From Bacteroidaceae bacterium (GTDB lineage: Bacteria; Bacteroidota; Bacteroidia; Bacteroidales; Bacteroidaceae): a stretch of DNA of 8,784 bases. A program made the translations under genes and the position numbers. Below the pieces are notes generated by a model that ran no database searches, was not told the DNA's origin, and saw nothing but the letters and a program-made list of their open reading frames with translations. Shown here piece by piece: positions 1-6,817 of this stretch (the stretch's first letter is position 1; the number at the start of each line of letters is the position of its first letter). The stretch covers positions 1 to 8,784 of the forward strand of contig JABUUA010000069.1 in assembly GCA_021443405.1 (NCBI GenBank). The letters run 5' to 3'.

Positions 1-1
1 C

Positions 2-130
2 ATTCCCGCTTCGCTGGCCGAGTGTGCCCACGAATGGCAGACCTCCCGCGAGGATGCCGCCACCTGCCTCAAGCCCGGCACGCGGTACCTTTCCTGCTCC
101 CTCTGCGGTGCCGAAAGCACCGAGGAAAAT
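2..130 (+). CDS. Fragment of a Cys-rich zinc-ribbon-like repeat protein, truncated at both ends
   Basis: The frame beginning at base 2 reads IPASLAECAHEW and continues to CSLCGAESTEE. The spacing is C8-x-H10-x11-C22-x9-C32-x2-C35-G36, with ATC around C22 and Gly26 and Tyr29 before the CxxCG. This matches the repeat found in many large secreted or surface proteins of Firmicutes and Bacteroidota, where units joined by E-IPA linkers carry a C..H/C/CxxCG zinc-ribbon-like pattern. The leading IPA fits the end of a preceding unit, and TEE fits the start of the next linker. Beyond about 130 the frame stays open to 430 only as the antisense shadow of the glycosyltransferase. This is a motif match by eye over one unit, and chance antisense similarity is not fully excluded. 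Confidence 0.45.
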
Positions 131-439
131 CTTGCCGTTCTGCTGTTTCAACCGCAGGAAGAAAGGGAGAATCCGCTCCGCCCGAATGTCGAGGAATACG
201 GGGTTGATGAGTTGCACCACGTCATAGCCCGCGAGCTTTGGCCAAGTGCGTCGGATGTCCCAGAGATATTTGAGCGTATCCAGCCTCCCCAACGAGCGGC
301 GCTGGAGGTTGATGTCCCGTGGGTAACCTTTCCAATGGTCGCCGTCGCTCACCACGTTCACCTCGTGTCCCAGTTCTCGCAAGCCTTCGGCCAAGGTCCA
401 ATGTACGTTGCTGTATTCTCCGACGAGTAATATTCTCAT
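2..439 (-). CDS. Glycosyltransferase family 1 (GT4/GT-B type), N-terminal part; 3' end off the window or lost at a junction
   Basis: Read from ATG at 439 leftward. The product begins MRILLVGEYSNVHWTLAEGL, with the N-terminal Rossmann strand and GEYS loop of GT-B glycosyltransferases. It continues with LGHEV near residues 23-27, GYDVVQLINP at 71-80 and KIFLGAFG at 103-110. Such enzymes move a sugar from a nucleotide donor to a growing glycan at the cytoplasmic face of the membrane. The start sits 22 bp after a -7 box (462-469). After residue 110 the frame stays open to the window edge, but the sequence becomes Gly/Ala-rich and no longer resembles the family as I know it; an Asp/Tyr/Trp-containing stretch would be expected after GAFG. 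On the other strand the same bases read as a different recognisable protein. I therefore trust only about 110-439. The gene is divergent from the flippase and probably belongs to the same polysaccharide locus. Confidence 0.72.
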   Translation of the reverse strand, partial: MRILLVGEYSNVHWTLAEGLRELGHEVNVVSDGDHWKGYPRDINLQRRSLGRLDTLKYLWDIRRTWPKLAGYDVVQLINPVFLDIRAERILPFFLRLKQQNGKIFLGAFGTAEGAGKVPRAGLEAGGGILAGGLPFVGTLGQRSGN

Positions 440-461
440 CCGTTTTCTTCCCATTTTCTCG

Positions 462-488
462 CAAAGATACAATAATTTATTAAGCAAA
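462..488 (-). promoter_or_regulatory. Promoter for the minus-strand glycosyltransferase
   Basis: On the minus strand TATCTTTG (469-462) is a perfect Bacteroidota -7 box (TAnnTTTG). A TTTG (488-485) lies 15 bp upstream as a possible -33 element, somewhat closer than usual. The glycosyltransferase ATG is 22 bp downstream. Confidence 0.6.
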
Positions 489-513
489 CACCCTCCGTCT
501 CGCTTTTTTGTTG

Positions 514-521
514 TATCTTTG
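514..521 (+). promoter_or_regulatory. -7 box of the promoter for the flippase operon
   Basis: TATCTTTG matches TAnnTTTG exactly and is the same octamer used by the divergent glycosyltransferase. I see no convincing -33 TTTG at the usual distance. The leader to the flippase start at 545 would be about 15-20 nt, or about 40 nt if translation starts at 566. Confidence 0.6.
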
Positions 522-544
522 TACGCTTTTTATGCAACTATCGA

Positions 545-2032
545 ATGAGCAGCCGAGAGAAATCAATGCAGGACAATTATGGCCATGTACTCAAGTACAC
601 GGGCATATTCGGTGGCGTTCAGGGCCTGAAAATCCTCATGGATGTTGTGCGCAACAAGCTCACAAGCATCATACTTGGCGCATTCGGCATAGGCGTAAAT
701 GGCATTTTCCAAAACATCGCCGACAACGTTTATTCCGCCACTAACTTCGGTCTCTCCTTTTCGTGTGTTCGTCGTCTTTCGGAGCTTTTCGAGGAAGGGA
801 CCGAAGACGAGCTGCGCGACTTCGTGAGGGTTATCCGCACTTGGTGTTTGTGGTCGGCCCTGTTGAGCGTATGTGTCTGCCTCTGCTTGCTGCCCATCGT
901 GAACGATTTCTACTTTCATTCCGGCGACGACCACCGGTGGGAAATCGTCCTCCTTAGTTTCTTTGTGGCGGCGCTCCCGATAGAAGCGGGCGAATGCGCC
1001 ATATTGAAAGGCCTGCGACGTCTGCGGACCGTGGCCACGGTGGAGGCGACGATTGTCGTCACCACGTTACTTACCACCGTTCCCGTCTATTTCTTGTTGG
1101 GCGTTCGTGGCGTCGTCCTGTCGTTGTTGTTGGGCGGCTGGGCCAAAGCGCTTATACATCTTTATTATACCGTCCGCATCTATCCCTACAAGGTCAGTCC
1201 GCTTTCGACCGACATGTTACGGGCCGGCTGGCCACTTGTGCGCGTGGGCATTCCCTATGTGTTGGCGGCTGTGGCGGGAGCCATGACTACTTCTTTTGTC
1301 TATAAAAGTCTCCACGACGAGGCGGTGATAGGACTTTACAAAGCCTGCTTCGCCTTGATTGTGACCTATGCCGGCATGGTGTTCGTGGCCGTGGAGGCAG
1401 ATTATTTCCCGCGTCTCTCGTCGGTCAACCACGACCGTCAGCGCATGAACCACCTCATCAACCAACAAATCGACGTCTGCGTCCTATTGATGGCCCCGCT
1501 CTTGATAGTACTTGTGCTGTTCATGCCTTGGATAGTTCAGTTGCTTTATGCCTCGGAATTCGTGGCGATTGTACCGATGGCTCAGTGCGCAGTATTCTAT
1601 ATGTTCTTCAAGGCCATCACAACTCCCATTGCCTACGCGCCGTTGGCCAAGGGCCATTCTATGGTCTATCTCGTCATGGAGTGCATTTATAACATCGTAT
1701 TCCTGAGCATTATGTACTACGGTTATCACAAGAATGGTCTTGTGGGCGCGGGTCTTGCGTTCAGTGCCGCGGCGTTGTTCGACCTCCTTCTTATCGGTCT
1801 GGTCTATGGCTGCTGCTATGGCTACCGGATGCGCATGGCCACGCTCAGCCTCATTCTTCCGCAGAGTCTGCTGTTGTTGTCGGCAGTTGTCAGCGCCTTC
1901 GTGGGGAGCCCGTGGCTCGCGTTCGGCATCGGCTTGCCCTGCTTGTGCGCTTCCGTCGCCATCACTTGGCGCTTCTTGTCCCGCGAATCTCAGTTCGTCC
2001 AGCGCTTGTCCCACCTATTCCTTCGCCGATGA
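545..2032 (+). CDS. O-antigen/polysaccharide flippase (Wzx-like, MOP superfamily)
   Basis: This 495-residue polytopic inner-membrane protein probably flips a lipid-linked oligosaccharide to the periplasmic face. The N-terminus (YGHVLKYTGIFGGVQGLKIL, about 12-31, then VVRNKL) is typical of Bacteroidales O-antigen translocases. I count roughly 12 hydrophobic segments, including about 100-119, 133-150, 168-207, 232-252, 263-283, 311-334, 341-361, 378-425, 433-452 and 455-476, with a basic cytoplasmic tail. The length is normal for the family. The first ATG is at 545. An in-frame ATG at 566 (MQDNYGHVLKYTG) resembles the usual family start and has GAGAG upstream, so the true start may be there, giving 488 residues. 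The 3' end overlaps the following glycosyltransferase by ATGA, implying co-translation. The lipid-linked substrate cannot be read from the sequence. Confidence 0.88.
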   Translation: MSSREKSMQDNYGHVLKYTGIFGGVQGLKILMDVVRNKLTSIILGAFGIGVNGIFQNIADNVYSATNFGLSFSCVRRLSELFEEGTEDELRDFVRVIRTWCLWSALLSVCVCLCLLPIVNDFYFHSGDDHRWEIVLLSFFVAALPIEAGECAILKGLRRLRTVATVEATIVVTTLLTTVPVYFLLGVRGVVLSLLLGGWAKALIHLYYTVRIYPYKVSPLSTDMLRAGWPLVRVGIPYVLAAVAGAMTTSFVYKSLHDEAVIGLYKACFALIVTYAGMVFVAVEADYFPRLSSVNHDRQRMNHLINQQIDVCVLLMAPLLIVLVLFMPWIVQLLYASEFVAIVPMAQCAVFYMFFKAITTPIAYAPLAKGHSMVYLVMECIYNIVFLSIMYYGYHKNGLVGAGLAFSAAALFDLLLIGLVYGCCYGYRMRMATLSLILPQSLLLLSAVVSAFVGSPWLAFGIGLPCLCASVAITWRFLSRESQFVQRLSHLFLRR

Positions 2033-2976
2033 CCTGCCCACGTGTCTCCGTCCTGATGGCGGTCTATAACGCGGAATCCTACTTGCAAAAGGCCTTGGAT
2101 TCCCTGTTGTGCGGGCAGACATATACGGATATAGAGGTCGTAGCGGTGGATGATTGCAGCACGGATGGTTCTTTCGCAATCTTGTCGGAGCGCGCACAGA
2201 CCGACAGTCGTCTCTGCGTGTTGCAGCAATCGCCGAACCAAGGTCAGGCCGTTGCGCGCAATCTTGCCTTGCAGAAGGCGCAGGGAGAATTCGTCATGAG
2301 TGTGGATGCCGACGACTGGCTTTCGGCAGACGCCATCCAGTCTGCGGTGAGGAGATTCGCCGAAGTTCCCGACGCCGACTGCGTGGTGTTGCGCTTGTTG
2401 CAGCACTGGGAACGGGACGGCCGCGAGGAATTCTACCCGGAGCCGTTGCCACTGACCGAGGTGCTGGACGGCGAACGAGCTTTCCAACTCTCGCTAACCT
2501 GGCAACTTCACGGCCTTTACATGGTGAGGCGCTCGCTCCACCAACAGTATCCTTACGACACTTCGTTCCGACTTTACAGCGACGACAATACCTGCCGCAT
2601 CCACTATTTGCGCAGTCGGAAGGTGGCGTTCTGCGAGGGAATTTATTATTACCGAAAGCACGAAGAGTCGTGCACGTCGGCCATTTCCCCCCGGCGCTTC
2701 CTGCATCTCGAGGCCAACCTTTCCATGCTTTCGACCTTGCGCCGCGAACAAGTGGGGGACGATATTATTACGATGTACGACGAAGTTCGCTGGCAAAATT
2801 ACGTGGGCTTGGTTCGATTCTACGATTGGCACGCCGCGTCGTTCCCGAAAGACGAGAGGGAGCGCATCGCCAAGCGCTTACGTCAGGTCTATGACACCTT
2901 TGCGAAATCGCTGCCCTATCCCTTGTTCCGATTCCGGCAATGGGCGGGCGCACAGTATAAGAAACACACAACCTAA
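2029..2976 (+). CDS. Family 2 glycosyltransferase (GT-A fold)
   Basis: A 315-residue enzyme expected to transfer a sugar from a nucleotide-sugar donor to a lipid-linked or nascent glycan in the cytoplasm. The N-terminus PRVSVLMAVYNAESYL (about 4-19) is the classic GT2 opening. The donor-binding VDDCSTDGS lies at about 40-48, NQG at 70-72, and the metal-binding DXD region is VDADDW at about 92-97. The C-terminal third has no membrane segment and ends in a basic stretch (YKKHTT). The start was chosen at 2029 because it gives the canonical GT2 N-terminus and forms ATGA with the flippase stop; the frame is open further upstream, but only inside the flippase gene. The coupling to a flippase places it in glycan assembly. 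Donor and acceptor are unknown. Confidence 0.9.
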   Translation: MTCPRVSVLMAVYNAESYLQKALDSLLCGQTYTDIEVVAVDDCSTDGSFAILSERAQTDSRLCVLQQSPNQGQAVARNLALQKAQGEFVMSVDADDWLSADAIQSAVRRFAEVPDADCVVLRLLQHWERDGREEFYPEPLPLTEVLDGERAFQLSLTWQLHGLYMVRRSLHQQYPYDTSFRLYSDDNTCRIHYLRSRKVAFCEGIYYYRKHEESCTSAISPRRFLHLEANLSMLSTLRREQVGDDIITMYDEVRWQNYVGLVRFYDWHAASFPKDERERIAKRLRQVYDTFAKSLPYPLFRFRQWAGAQYKKHTT

Positions 2977-2986
2977 ACAATAAGAT

Positions 2987-4966
2987 ATGGAGTACAGAAG
3001 TCTTCTTCAGGCAGACATTGAACAGCTGATAGCGCAAGGCTGCCACGCCCACGACTGGTCGCAAGTGACCGTTCACCCCATGTTGCAACTGAAATACGTC
3101 CGCGACGTGACGTTCTCGGGCACATGCCGCTTGGGATATGCCGAGCGCGTGTTCGAAATGCCCGGAGGAATCTGCAAGCATTCGGGCATCTATCACGCCA
3201 CGCTTCACAATGTGACCATCGGTAACGACTGTTGTATCGAGAATATCAAAAACTACATTGCCAGTTATGATATCGGCGACGACTGCTTCATAGAGAATTG
3301 CGACATCATCCTCGTCGATGGCCGTACGTCGTTTGGTAACGGCGTGGAGGTGGCCGTGCTGAATGAAACGGGCGGACGCGAAGTGACGATTCACGACGGA
3401 CTTACGGCCAACGAGGCCTATCTCGTGGCGATGTATCGCCATCGTCCCGCCTTGGTCAGCAAGCTGAAGGGCTGGGCCAACGCCCGGGCCGAAGAGGTGG
3501 CCAGCGACAGAGGTCGTATCGGCGACCACTGCACAATAGTAGATACGGGCTACATCAAGAATATGTACATCGGCTCACATTGCAAGATTGAGGGCGCGGG
3601 CCGGCTGAAGAACGGCTCCTTGATGAGTCGTCAGGAGTCGCCCGTGCATATAGGCTACGGCGTGATTGCCGACGATTTCATCGTGCAGGACGGTTCAAGC
3701 GTGAGCGACGGCACGACGCTTTCGCGCTGTTATGTGGGCCAGGCTTGCACGCTGGGCCATGGTTATTCGGCCAGCGACTCGTTGTTCTTCTGCAATTGTC
3801 AGGAGGAAAACGGCGAGGCGTGCGCCATCTTTGCCGGTCCCTTCACGGTCACTCACCACAAGAGCACGCTCCTGATTGCCGGCATGTTCTCATTCATGAA
3901 TGCGGGCTCGGGCAGTAATCAGAGCAACCACATGTATAAGTTGGGCCCCATCCACCAAGGAGCCCTCGAGCGCGGCGCGAAGACGGCCTCCGACAGTTAC
4001 ATCCTCTGGCCCGCGCGCATCGGAGCTTTCAGTCTGGTCATGGGCCGACACAGCAGCAATCCCGACACGTCGCAGATGCCTTTCTCCTATCTTATCGAGA
4101 AACAGGGCGTGACGTATCTGGCGCCGGCCGTGAACCTTCGCTCCGTGGGAACCATTCGCGACGTGCAGAAGTGGCCGAAGCGCGACAAGCGCTGCAAGAC
4201 GGGTCAGCTGGATCAAGTGAACTTCAACCTCCTTTCGCCCTATACTGTGGACAAAATGGTCAAGGCGTTGGGCATACTGGAGCAACTACAACAGTTCTCA
4301 GGCGCCACGAGCGACACGTACAGTTATCAGAGCGCCCGCATCACCAACTCCTCGCTTCACCGCGGCATCGACCTTTACACCAAGGCCATACATAAGTTCC
4401 TCGGCAACTCGCTCATCTCACGTCTGGAGACCATCATGGAGACGCGGGGCCGCATAGATTTGGCCATGCTGAAGCCGCAGACCGATGAAGGGCAGGGGGC
4501 ATGGATAGACCTTTCGGGACTCATCGTGCCGCATCACCTCATGACCGACCTGATGAATGAGGTGGAAGACGGGCGGATGGCCGACCTGACGGCCTTGCAC
4601 GAACGCTTCGCCTCACTACACAGCCGCTATTACGAACTGGAGTGGACGTGGGCTTATCGCCTGATGCTCGATTTTTATCAGCTCGAAGAAGGCAAGATAA
4701 CCCGTGCCGACCTCATCCGCATCATAAGGTTGTGGCACGAATCTGTCATCGCCCTCGACCAGATGCTCTATAACGACGCCAAGAAGGAGTTCGGACTGAC
4801 GGCCAAGACTGGTTTCGGCTTCGACGGAAGACTCTCGAAGACGGCCGAGGAAGACTTTGAACAAGTGCGCGGAGATTTCGACACCAATCCCTTCGTGATA
4901 GCCGTCAAAGAGCACATCGAGCGCAAGTCGGCCTTGTGCGATAAGTGGCTGGCGCTGCTGACCTGA
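2987..4966 (+). CDS. DUF4954 family protein with left-handed beta-helix repeats
   Basis: A 659-residue protein recognised as the large DUF4954 family, common in Bacteroidota and of no reaction known to me. The N-terminal ~380 residues contain hexapeptide-type turns that suggest a left-handed parallel beta-helix, as in sugar-nucleotide acyl- and nucleotidyltransferases: VTIGNDCCIEN (about 76-86), YDIGDDCFIENC (94-105), GRIGDHCTI (176-184), MYIGSHCKIEG (193-203) and YVGQACTLGHG (249-259). A conserved-looking block GSGSNQSNHMYKLGPIHQG (about 307-325) could line an active site. The last ~250 residues look alpha-helical. There is no signal peptide, so it is probably cytosolic. It follows GT2 by 10 bp with no promoter visible between them, so it is probably in the same operon, consistent with a role in modifying an activated sugar. 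It ends in tandem TGA TGA stops. Confidence 0.87.
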   Translation: MEYRSLLQADIEQLIAQGCHAHDWSQVTVHPMLQLKYVRDVTFSGTCRLGYAERVFEMPGGICKHSGIYHATLHNVTIGNDCCIENIKNYIASYDIGDDCFIENCDIILVDGRTSFGNGVEVAVLNETGGREVTIHDGLTANEAYLVAMYRHRPALVSKLKGWANARAEEVASDRGRIGDHCTIVDTGYIKNMYIGSHCKIEGAGRLKNGSLMSRQESPVHIGYGVIADDFIVQDGSSVSDGTTLSRCYVGQACTLGHGYSASDSLFFCNCQEENGEACAIFAGPFTVTHHKSTLLIAGMFSFMNAGSGSNQSNHMYKLGPIHQGALERGAKTASDSYILWPARIGAFSLVMGRHSSNPDTSQMPFSYLIEKQGVTYLAPAVNLRSVGTIRDVQKWPKRDKRCKTGQLDQVNFNLLSPYTVDKMVKALGILEQLQQFSGATSDTYSYQSARITNSSLHRGIDLYTKAIHKFLGNSLISRLETIMETRGRIDLAMLKPQTDEGQGAWIDLSGLIVPHHLMTDLMNEVEDGRMADLTALHERFASLHSRYYELEWTWAYRLMLDFYQLEEGKITRADLIRIIRLWHESVIALDQMLYNDAKKEFGLTAKTGFGFDGRLSKTAEEDFEQVRGDFDTNPFVIAVKEHIERKSALCDKWLALLT

Positions 4967-4978
4967 TGAGGCCTCGAT

Positions 4979-5110
4979 GCAGACATGCTTATGTGTGGGC
5001 GCAGACATAAGGACGTCTGGCCTCACACATAAGGTCGTCTGAGCTCACACGTCCGTATGTCTGAGCCCAAACAATAGGACGTCTTTCCGCAGACGTGCGC
5101 ACGTCTGGTT
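4979..5110 (+). repeat. Six tandem 22-bp units, each an imperfect palindrome
   Basis: Units lie at 4979-5000, 5001-5022, 5023-5044, 5045-5066, 5067-5088 and 5089-5110 with no slippage. Each has a 7-4-7 core, consensus CAGACAT-AAGG-ACGTCTG, followed by a 4-bp joint. Cores start at 4980, 5002, 5024, 5046, 5068 and 5090. Units differ by several substitutions but keep much of the arm complementarity; unit 5 is the most degraded. The array lies between the DUF4954 stop and the flavin reductase start. It is not a CRISPR array, since the 22-bp period leaves no spacers. It could be a protein-binding array, a REP-like element or a transcript-stabilising or terminating structure; no T-tract follows any hairpin. 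Confidence 0.85.
5090..5107. repeat. Perfect 18-bp palindrome (last unit of the 22-bp array)
   Basis: CAGACGTGCGCACGTCTG is fully self-complementary. It is the only perfect palindrome in the array and may be the most recent or most constrained copy. It lies 86 bp upstream of the flavin reductase start. Confidence 0.85.
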
Positions 5111-5193
5111 CGAAGCGTCACGATGTGGACCGACGAACATCCCGGAAGACCGCCGCGAACGCTTTGATTTGTAACCTCTAATAACTGCTCAAT

Positions 5194-5703
5194 ATGAAAG
5201 AAATAAGCGTAGAACAACTGAACGAGAATGTGTTTTCCTTGATAGGAAAAGAGTGGATGCTGGTGACCGCGGGCACACCTGAGCGCTACAACATGATGAC
5301 GGCCTCGTGGGGTGGAATCGGTTGGCTGTGGAATCGTCCCGTAGCCTTTGTGTTCATTCGTCCCGAGCGTTACACCTACGAATTCGTGGAGCAGAGCCAG
5401 ACGCTCACACTTTCGTTCCTGGGCGACGCCCCGCAGATGCGCCAGCTTTACGGTCTGTTGGGCTCGAAGTCGGGACGCGACATCCCGAAGATGCAGTTGG
5501 ACGGCTTGACGGCCGAGGAGGCCTCGAACGGTTGCGTGCGCTTCTCTGAGTCGCGACTTACGCTCGAGTGCACCAAACTCTTTGCGACGGACATGCAGGA
5601 AGATAACTTCATCTGCCCCGACTTGCTCGCGTGGTACGGCGAAAAGGGCGGCATGCACCGCATGTATGTCGTGGAGATTACCCGCGTCTTGACCGCAGAC
5701 TGA
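5194..5703 (+). CDS. Flavin reductase-like FMN-binding protein
   Basis: A 169-residue cytosolic protein with the split-barrel FMN-binding fold of the flavin reductase-like family. The diagnostic blocks are MLVTAGTPERYNMMTASWGG (about 22-41), the core strand WNRPVAFVFIRPERYTYEF (about 46-64), LTLSFLGD (71-78), GSKSGRDIPK (about 90-99) and a C-terminal HRMYVVEI. Family members bind FMN and reduce flavins or serve as electron-transfer flavoproteins using NAD(P)H; the partner here is unknown. The start at 5194 gives the usual family N-terminus. I see no Shine-Dalgarno and no good TAnnTTTG box upstream, though the palindromic array lies within 90-215 bp. It converges with the AraC-type regulator, with 54 bp between the stops. 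Confidence 0.88.
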   Translation: MKEISVEQLNENVFSLIGKEWMLVTAGTPERYNMMTASWGGIGWLWNRPVAFVFIRPERYTYEFVEQSQTLTLSFLGDAPQMRQLYGLLGSKSGRDIPKMQLDGLTAEEASNGCVRFSESRLTLECTKLFATDMQEDNFICPDLLAWYGEKGGMHRMYVVEITRVLTAD

Positions 5704-5741
5704 CGATGAGGCCAGGGGAGGTCGGTCCGCCGACGTCCGGA

Positions 5742-5759
5742 AATCCCCGATTCGGGATT
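5742..5759. terminator. Possible bidirectional terminator hairpin between convergent genes
   Basis: AATCCC (5742-5747) and GGGATT (5754-5759) form a 6-bp stem with a 6-nt loop, overlapping the stop codon of the AraC-type gene. A second small hairpin GTCGG-tccg-CCGAC lies at 5721-5734. Neither has a clear T-tract, so termination is inferred mainly from the convergent position. Confidence 0.35.
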
Positions 5760-6648
5760 ATTCCGGCGTGCGGTATTCGGCGGGCGAACAACCCACTTGC
5801 CGCTTGAAGAACTTTACGAAATACGACGGGTCGTCGAAGCCTAATTCGAAGGCCACCTCCTTAATCATATAGTCGGAATAGCGCAAAAGTCGTTTCGCCT
5901 CGAGGGTGATGCGGTTATTGATAATCTCCAAAGGTGTGTACGTCGAGCACTCGGCCACGTAGTTACTGAGCGTCTTCGTAGTTACGTTGAGGAGCGCAGC
6001 ATACTCTTTCACGGAGTGCATGTTGCGGAAATGATGCTCCAGCGCGCGGCGGAAACTCAGGAAAGCTTTGTGCGACACCTTGCTCGGCGTGAATAGTTTC
6101 TCCGTCTCCGGCCTGTAGTTGCGCTCGAATTGTATGAGCAACATCTTCACCAGCGAACGGAGATACTCCGTGTGTCCGATGCTGTCCGACTCTCGAAGTT
6201 CGCTTTCGATGGCGTTGATGATGGTTTTCAGGTGGTTGCTCACGGTTTCGTCGATGTGGATGCAAGGCGTGGCGTCGTAGGCGTTGAAGACATTGTATTT
6301 CAGCAACGAACCGTCGTTCGTGCCTCCTTCATTGCCCAACAAGCCGTTGCAAATCTTCAGAACGTAGCCCTTTGCGCTTGTGTGCTGGTCGAACGAATGG
6401 ATTTGCCCCGGCGCAATAAAGAACACCGCGCCCGGAACGACGGGATATTCCGTGAAATCCACCGTGTGGGTTCCCTCGCCTTCTTCAAACCAAACCACCT
6501 CGTAGAACGGATGAACGTGCAGTTGGCTCGTCTCGATTTCGGGCTTGACACGGAAGAAGTCGGGCATCTTCACTATTTCTACTTCGCCACCGCGCGGGTT
6601 ATCGCACACCATGTCAAAGCGGCAGAAGGTTTGTTTCAGGTGTTCCAT
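5758..6648 (-). CDS. AraC family transcriptional regulator with N-terminal cupin domain
   Basis: A 296-residue regulator. The N-terminal half is a cupin-like sensor: HVHPFYEVVWFEEGEG at about 44-59 holds the His-x-His and Glu pattern, and FIAPGQIHSF at about 77-86 the second cupin motif. The C-terminal ~100 residues are a two-helix-turn-helix AraC domain: HTH1 near 211-231 (VKEYAALLNVTTKTLSNYV), then HTH2 near 261-283 (IKEVAFELGFDDPSYFVKFF), followed by GCSPAEYR. Members bind direct repeats and respond to small ligands; the ligand here is unknown. The ATG at 6646-6648 gives a normal-length protein and lies 16 bp after a -7 box. It is divergent from rubrerythrin and convergent with the flavin reductase, so either may be a target, or itself. 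Confidence 0.92.
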   Translation of the reverse strand: MEHLKQTFCRFDMVCDNPRGGEVEIVKMPDFFRVKPEIETSQLHVHPFYEVVWFEEGEGTHTVDFTEYPVVPGAVFFIAPGQIHSFDQHTSAKGYVLKICNGLLGNEGGTNDGSLLKYNVFNAYDATPCIHIDETVSNHLKTIINAIESELRESDSIGHTEYLRSLVKMLLIQFERNYRPETEKLFTPSKVSHKAFLSFRRALEHHFRNMHSVKEYAALLNVTTKTLSNYVAECSTYTPLEIINNRITLEAKRLLRYSDYMIKEVAFELGFDDPSYFVKFFKRQVGCSPAEYRTPE

Positions 6649-6664
6649 AGCATGAAAGTTTCTG

Positions 6665-6672
6665 CAAAAATA
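6665..6672 (-). promoter_or_regulatory. -7 box for the AraC-type regulator
   Basis: On the minus strand 6672-6665 reads TATTTTTG, matching TAnnTTTG, 16 bp before the regulator's start codon. No strong -33 TTTG is visible upstream. The region is AT-rich, so a chance match is possible. Confidence 0.45.
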
Positions 6673-6750
6673 ATAAAATCCATTGGTAAATTAGCGAAAT
6701 ACAACCATAAATCTGTGACCCGTTCCCGATATTACCTTCGCCTTTCCTAT

Positions 6751-6779
6751 TATTATCTTTTTATTATCAAAATATTATC
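6751..6779 (+). repeat. Three TATTATC direct repeats spaced 11 bp; candidate operator
   Basis: TATTATC occurs at 6751-6757, 6762-6768 and 6773-6779, start to start exactly 11 bp, about one helical turn. The last copy abuts the rubrerythrin -7 box at 6780. The copies would cover the -33 region on one face of the helix. AraC proteins and other dimeric regulators commonly use phased direct repeats, so this is a plausible operator; low sequence complexity is the main alternative. Confidence 0.45.
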
Positions 6780-6787
6780 TACATTTG
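6780..6787 (+). promoter_or_regulatory. -7 box of the rubrerythrin promoter
   Basis: TACATTTG matches TAnnTTTG and lies 30 bp before the rubrerythrin ATG, giving a leader of roughly 25 nt. T-rich sequence at 6758-6762 could serve as the upstream element. Confidence 0.65.
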
Positions 6788-6817
6788 CATCACCAAACAT
6801 TTTTAATTTCTTATACT

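Noticed and set aside
1912..2028. N-terminal extension of the GT2 frame by 39 residues
   Set aside because: It lies wholly inside the flippase gene. The GT2 fold begins at PRVSVLMAVYN just after ATG 2029, which forms the ATGA overlap.
2768..3529. 253-codon minus-strand open frame spanning the GT2-DUF4954 boundary
   Set aside because: Antisense to two recognised genes, with no recognisable motif.
4979..5110. CRISPR array
   Set aside because: The period is only 22 bp, units are contiguous without unique spacers, repeats are degenerate, and no cas gene is present.
5023..5658. Long minus-strand open frame opposite the flavin reductase and running through the palindrome array
   Set aside because: It is the antisense shadow of a well-recognised flavin reductase-like gene; the product resembles no family and crosses the non-coding repeats.
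4965..5713. Shared GATGAGGCC right after the stops of DUF4954 (4965-4973) and flavin reductase (5705-5713)
   Set aside because: Nine bases occurring twice in a GC-rich 9-kb region can be chance; flanking sequence is unrelated.
6785..6817. Upstream in-frame ATG for rubrerythrin adding 11 residues
   Set aside because: The ATG lies in or at the -7 box TACATTTG, and the added residues are not part of the family N-terminus, which starts with MATTKYTGTQTEKNL.
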